NCBI GenBank assembly: GCA_034437795.1
Contig: DAOTTI010000119.1
Location: 1-9,540 of the forward strand
DNA: 9,540 nt
From: DAOTTI01 sp034437795
GTDB taxonomy: Bacteria; Chloroflexota; UBA11872; UBA12225
Direction of reading: 5' to 3'
Below the pieces are notes generated by a model that saw nothing but the letters and a program-made list of their open reading frames with translations, was not told where the DNA came from and made no database searches. A program made the position numbers and the translations under genes. Positions within the stretch are counted from its first letter, which is position 1, and each line of letters opens with the position of its first letter. Shown here in pieces: positions 6,414-9,540 of this stretch.

Positions 6414-6492
6414 CCGCTCTGTGTCGGAGCGGGGGCGGCACCGGCACGCCCCACAGCTACGGCCGGCGTTCCCCCGCTCCGACACAGAGCGG
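6414..6492. repeat. perfect 22-bp inverted repeat
   Basis: The arm at 6414-6435 (begins CCGCTCTGTGTCGG) is the exact reverse complement of the arm at 6471-6492 (begins CCCCCGCTCCGACAC), with a 35-base spacer. Each arm is also self-complementary: CCGCTC/GAGCGG in the left arm, CCCCCGCTC (6471-6479)/GAGCGGGGG (6487-6495) at the right arm. So either one long or two short stems can form. Confidence 0.85.
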
Positions 6493-6566
6493 GGGCGAGG
6501 GGGCCAAGCCCCACGGTGGGGCGGCGTGGGGCAAGGGTGCGGCGCGGCGTCGGCCGAAGGGGGTGA
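6471..6566 (+). repeat. composite modular repeat, copy C
   Basis: Hairpin CCCCCGCTC/GAGCGGGGG (6471-6495), then GCCAAGCCCCACGGTGG (6503-6519, identical to 4421-4437), then core GGCCGAAGGGGGTGA (6552-6566). The copy runs directly into the next one. Confidence 0.8.
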
Positions 6567-6574
6567 GGTCTTCT

Positions 6575-6700
6575 CCCCTCTCCCGCACGCGGGAGAGGGG
6601 CGGCGCGGCCAAGCCGCACGGTGGGGTGGAGTGGAGCGGGGGGTGACACGGACACGACCGAAGGGGGTGATGGCTTCCCCCGCGTCTCCGCGTCGGCGTG
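6575..6700 (+). repeat. composite modular repeat, copy D
   Basis: Perfect hairpin CCCCTCTCCCG (6575-6585)/CGGGAGAGGGG (6590-6600), loop CACG, identical to copy A. Then GCCAAGCCGCACGGTGG (6608-6624, one change from copies B and C), core GACCGAAGGGGGTGA (6656-6670) and the CCGCGTCTCCGCGTC block (about 6680-6694). Confidence 0.8.
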
Positions 6701-6732
6701 GGGGTGGCGGGGCCAGGCAGGGCCGGGTAGGG

Positions 6733-6738
6733 TATGAT
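6733..6738 (+). promoter_or_regulatory. possible -10 box upstream of the UPF0182 gene
   Basis: TATGAT matches TATAAT at 5 of 6 and stands out in GC-rich sequence, but no -35-like hexamer lies 16-18 bases upstream. If real, the leader would be about 130 bases and would include the heptamer array. Confidence 0.35.
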
Positions 6739-6800
6739 GGCGCCGTGGGGGCCGGCAGTCGCCGCGGGCAGGAGCCGGGCACGATAGACGTCGCGATACC

Positions 6801-6863
6801 ACTCGCCACTCGCTGCTCGCTACTCGCTACCCGTCACCCGCCACGCGGCGCTCGCTACTCGCT
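6801..6863. repeat. tandem heptanucleotide array (ACTCGCT type), second array
   Basis: Nine 7-base units in unbroken register: ACTCGCC, ACTCGCT, GCTCGCT, ACTCGCT, ACCCGTC, ACCCGCC, ACGCGGC, GCTCGCT, ACTCGCT. The last unit ends at 6863 and the AGGAG of the next gene begins at 6864. Confidence 0.8.
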
Positions 6864-6868
6864 AGGAG
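6864..6868 (+). promoter_or_regulatory. ribosome binding site of the UPF0182 gene
   Basis: AGGAG, 6 bases before ATG 6875, an ideal spacing. It fixes the start codon and touches the end of the heptamer array. Confidence 0.85.
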
Positions 6869-6874
6869 ACGCAC

Positions 6875-9540
6875 ATGGATGACGACGAGCGCAGCGGTGG
6901 GGTTCCCCGGTGGCAGATCCTGCTGGTCCTGGCACTGATCGCCACCGTCCTGGTAGTCGTCCTGGCCTTTGTCGCTAAAGGCCTCTACGTCGACTGGTTG
7001 TGGTTCGCCAGCGTCGGGTTAGACAGCGTCTATCTCACCATTCTCGGCACGCGCCTCTGGCTCTTCGCCGCCGGCGCCGGCCTGTTCCTTGTCCTCTTCG
7101 TCCCCAACCTCCTCCTCGCCCGCCGCCTCGCCGGCCGGCGATGGGACTTCTGGACCCGCCGGCCGGGCTGGGAGACCGAAGCCACCCCCTTAGATGATGA
7201 CGACGAGCGCCACCTCCCTCGCGACGTCACCCCCTTCCTGCTCGGCGCCGGCGCCCTCGCCGCCGTCGGCCTGGGCTGGTGGGCCAGCGGGCGGTGGGAT
7301 CTCATCGTGCGCGCCCTCCACCAGTCCCCCTTCGGCCACAGCGACCCCCTCTTTGGGCGTGACGTGGCCTTCTTCGTCTTTACCCTGCCGCTCTGGCAGG
7401 CCCTGCGCACCTGGCTGCTCTGGATCGTGGGCCTCACCCTGGCCGCCACCGCCGTCGTCTACTTTGTCCGCCTCATCCTGCCGCAGGCCCAAGGCCTGGG
7501 CGGCCGCACCGACCCCGAGACCGGCGACCGGCGCATGGACCTGGCCCTCGGCGCGAGCATCCGCGCCCACCTCTCCCTGCTCGGCGCCGCCTTCTGCGCC
7601 GTCCTGGCGTGGCACTACCGCCTGCGCGCCTTCGAGCTCGTCTACTCGCCCCGAGGGGCCACCTTTGGCGCCGGCTATACCGACGTCCATGCCTACTGGC
7701 CGGCGCTCCAGGCCCTGCTGGCCATCACCCTGGGAGGCGCGGTGCTGCTGGCCCTGGGAGCGGCCCTGCGCGGCCCCTGGATCGCCGTCGGCCTCACCAC
7801 TCTTTTCACCGTCGTCTGGGTCGTCGGCGCCTGGGCCTATCCCTCCCTCGTGCAGCGCCTCCAGGTGGCACCCAACGAGCTGGCCCTGGAAAGCCCCTTC
7901 ATCGCCCGCAACATCGAGGCCACGCGCCGCGCCTACGGCCTGGACCGCATCCAGGAGGCCGACTTCCCCGTGGCGGAGGCCGTCACCCGCCAGGAGGTGG
8001 AGGCCAACCCGGCCACGCTCCGCAACGTCCGGCTGTGGGACTACGAGCCCCTGCTGGCCACCTATAACCAGATCCAGAGCATTCGCGGCTACTACGACTT
8101 CCTGGACGCCGACTTCGACCGCTACCTGATCGACGGCGAGTACCGCCAGGTCATGATCGCCGGCCGCGAGCTCTCGCCCGATAAGCTGCCCCCCGATGCC
8201 CACACCTGGGTAAACCGGCGCCTCCAGTTCACCCACGGCTACGGCGTGGTCATCAGCCCCGTCAACGAGGTCACGCCAGAGGGCCTGCCCACACTCTTCG
8301 TGCAGGACGTGCCCCCTCGGGGCAAGATCCCCATCGCCCGGCCGGAGATCTACTACGGCGAATCCCGTGCGGACTGGGTCCTGGTCAAGACCGCGGTGCC
8401 GGAGTTCGACTACCCGCGCGGCAGCGAGAACGTGGAGACCACCTACCGCGGCGAGAGCGGCGTGGCCGTGGGGTCCTTCTTCCGCCGGCTGCTCTTCGCC
8501 TGGCACCTGCGTGACGTAAACCTGCTGGTCACCACCGCCCTCCGCCCGGAGAGCCACATCCTCTTCCACCGCAATATCCACGAGCGGGTCCGTAAGGTCG
8601 CCCCCTTCCTCCTGTACGACGGCGACCCCTACCTGGTCGTGGCCGAGGGCCGGCTGGTCTGGCTCTACGACGCCTACACCCACAGCCGCCACTATCCCTA
8701 CTCCCAGCCGGCGACCCCCATCTTCAACTACCTGCGCAACAGCGTCAAGATCGCCATCGACGCCTACGACGGCTCGCTGCGCTTCTACGTCGCCGACGTG
8801 GAGGATCCCGTCATCCGCGCCTACGCTGGCGCCTTCCCCCACCTCTTCCGCCCCATAGACGAGATGCCGCCGGCCCTGCGGGCGCACATCCGCTATCCGG
8901 GCAACCTGTTCCTGACCCAGGCCCAGATGTACCGCCTCTACCACATGCAAGACCCGCGCGTCTTCTACCAGCGCGAGGATCAGCTCACCGTGCCCCTGGA
9001 GGTCTACCTCGGCCAGCGCCGCCCCGTGCTGCCCTATTACGTCATCATGCGCCTGCCCGGCGAGCCACGCGAGGAGTTCGTCTACATCCTCCCCTTCACG
9101 CCCCCGGGCAAGGACAACATGATCACCTGGCTGGCCGCCCGCTCCGACGGCCCGCACTACGGCAAGCTGGTCGCCTTTAAGTACCCCAAGGAGACGCTCA
9201 TCTTCGGCCCAATGCAGGTGGAGGCCCGCATCGACCAGGATCCCGCCATCTCCGCCCAGTTCACCCTCTGGAACCAGGGAGGCTCCCGCGTCCTGCGCGG
9301 CAATATGCTCGTCATCCCCATCGGCCGCTCCAACCTGTACGTGGAGCCGATCTACCTCCAGGCCGAGCGAAGCCAGCTGCCGGAGATGAAGCGCGTCGTC
9401 GTCGCCACCGGCAACCGCGTGGCGATGGGTGTCAGCGTCGAGGATGCCCTGGCCCAGCTCTACGATGGCCCGATCGTCTTCGCCCCCGCCACGTCGGGCG
9501 CCCCCACCGCGCCGGCGGCGCCCGCCCCCGCCGATCGGGC
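6875..9540 (+). CDS. UPF0182 family integral membrane protein, 3' end missing
   Basis: 888 residues are visible in one uninterrupted frame (MDDDERSGGVPRWQILL) and it continues past the right edge. The family has no established function. About seven membrane segments fill the N-terminal 330 residues: roughly 14-35, 60-82, 118-138, 165-200, 232-248, 278-298 and 303-325. An acidic loop, DDDDE, lies at 107-111. The large remainder is a hydrophilic, probably extracytoplasmic domain with family signatures: LWDYEPLLATYNQIQSIRGYY (start 387), TWVNRRLQFTHGYGVVISP (444-462), RDVNLLVTTALRPESHILF, FNYLRNSVKIAIDAYDGSL, ARSDGPHYGKLVAFKYPKE and ARIDQDPAISAQFTLWNQG. A Pro/Ala-rich tail begins near 870, so little of the protein should be missing compared with usual lengths of 900-1000. 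It stands alone with its own ribosome binding site, 871 bases after the TPP genes. Confidence 0.95.
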   Translation, partial: MDDDERSGGVPRWQILLVLALIATVLVVVLAFVAKGLYVDWLWFASVGLDSVYLTILGTRLWLFAAGAGLFLVLFVPNLLLARRLAGRRWDFWTRRPGWETEATPLDDDDERHLPRDVTPFLLGAGALAAVGLGWWASGRWDLIVRALHQSPFGHSDPLFGRDVAFFVFTLPLWQALRTWLLWIVGLTLAATAVVYFVRLILPQAQGLGGRTDPETGDRRMDLALGASIRAHLSLLGAAFCAVLAWHYRLRAFELVYSPRGATFGAGYTDVHAYWPALQALLAITLGGAVLLALGAALRGPWIAVGLTTLFTVVWVVGAWAYPSLVQRLQVAPNELALESPFIARNIEATRRAYGLDRIQEADFPVAEAVTRQEVEANPATLRNVRLWDYEPLLATYNQIQSIRGYYDFLDADFDRYLIDGEYRQVMIAGRELSPDKLPPDAHTWVNRRLQFTHGYGVVISPVNEVTPEGLPTLFVQDVPPRGKIPIARPEIYYGESRADWVLVKTAVPEFDYPRGSENVETTYRGESGVAVGSFFRRLLFAWHLRDVNLLVTTALRPESHILFHRNIHERVRKVAPFLLYDGDPYLVVAEGRLVWLYDAYTHSRHYPYSQPATPIFNYLRNSVKIAIDAYDGSLRFYVADVEDPVIRAYAGAFPHLFRPIDEMPPALRAHIRYPGNLFLTQAQMYRLYHMQDPRVFYQREDQLTVPLEVYLGQRRPVLPYYVIMRLPGEPREEFVYILPFTPPGKDNMITWLAARSDGPHYGKLVAFKYPKETLIFGPMQVEARIDQDPAISAQFTLWNQGGSRVLRGNMLVIPIGRSNLYVEPIYLQAERSQLPEMKRVVVATGNRVAMGVSVEDALAQLYDGPIVFAPATSGAPTAPAAPAPADR

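Larger units (their letters stand above)
6004..6874. other. 871-base repeat-filled spacer between the TPP pair and the UPF0182 gene
   Basis: No gene is supported in either strand. Open frames here have no recognisable domain and run through repeats. Contents in order: a small hairpin after the beta gene, degenerate hairpin repeats (about 6280-6400), a long inverted repeat (6414-6492), two composite repeat copies (about 6471-6700), a possible -10 box (6733), a heptamer array (6801-6863) and the ribosome binding site of the next gene. Confidence 0.7.

Noticed and set aside
1312..6600. Hairpin repeats as a CRISPR array or as dedicated terminators
   Set aside because: Spacing is irregular, there are no uniform spacers and no cas gene, so it is not CRISPR. 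The hairpins also occur upstream of genes and lack T-runs, so a general terminator role is not supported.
6064..6882. 272-codon plus-strand open frame in the large spacer
   Set aside because: It runs through the inverted repeat, two composite repeats and the heptamer array, and overlaps the UPF0182 start. Its content is repeat-derived.
7190..9157. 655-codon open frame on the minus strand opposite the UPF0182 gene
   Set aside because: The plus strand here encodes clear UPF0182 signatures over the whole length. The antisense frame has low-complexity Val/Gly/Asp content and no recognisable domain; it is a by-product of high-GC third positions.
1..9540. Mobile element, toxin-antitoxin or defence system
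   Set aside because: No transposase, integrase, tRNA target, nuclease, NTPase or small paired genes are visible. The genes are housekeeping or metabolic families.

Overview
The window is a GC-rich (roughly 70% G+C by eye) bacterial chromosomal segment. Six protein genes are supported, and four long gaps between them are filled with short dispersed repeats. The UPF0182 membrane protein, an actinobacterial-style histidine ammonia-lyase, a split thiamine-pyrophosphate decarboxylase-like pair and repeat-rich spacers would fit Chloroflexota or a similar high-GC lineage. That taxonomic call is an inference; no rRNA or other marker gene is present.

Layout. Minus strand, left: the N-terminal 341 residues of a Gfo/Idh/MocA-type protein of the EVPAA (GH109-like) kind, running off the left edge (1-1023), then a complete histidine ammonia-lyase gene hutH (1619-3157). 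Plus strand, reading away from hutH: a dolichyl-phosphate glucosyltransferase-like GT2 enzyme (3492-4298), a coupled gene pair for the two halves of a TPP-dependent decarboxylase of the sulfopyruvate/phosphonopyruvate type (4733-5284 and 5284-6003, overlapping by one base), and a large UPF0182 membrane protein running off the right edge (6875-9540).

The gaps (1024-1618, 3158-3491, 4299-4732, 6004-6874) total about 2.2 kb, or 23% of the window. Three kinds of repeat were recognised: (i) GGGAGAGGG-type hairpins followed by GGGTGAGGG; (ii) a modular composite element containing the core GACCGAAGGGGGTGA, four copies, all in the same orientation; (iii) arrays of a 7-bp unit (ACTCGCT), one of which stops exactly at the ribosome binding site of the UPF0182 gene. 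A fourth, 24-bp repeat is inside the TPP beta gene and codes for five 8-residue units.

The genes do not form an obvious single pathway. Only the two TPP genes are clearly co-translated. hutH has no other histidine-utilisation gene beside it. I see no mobile element, CRISPR array, RNA gene or defence system. The most unusual material is the repeat system and the in-frame repeat tail of the TPP beta subunit.
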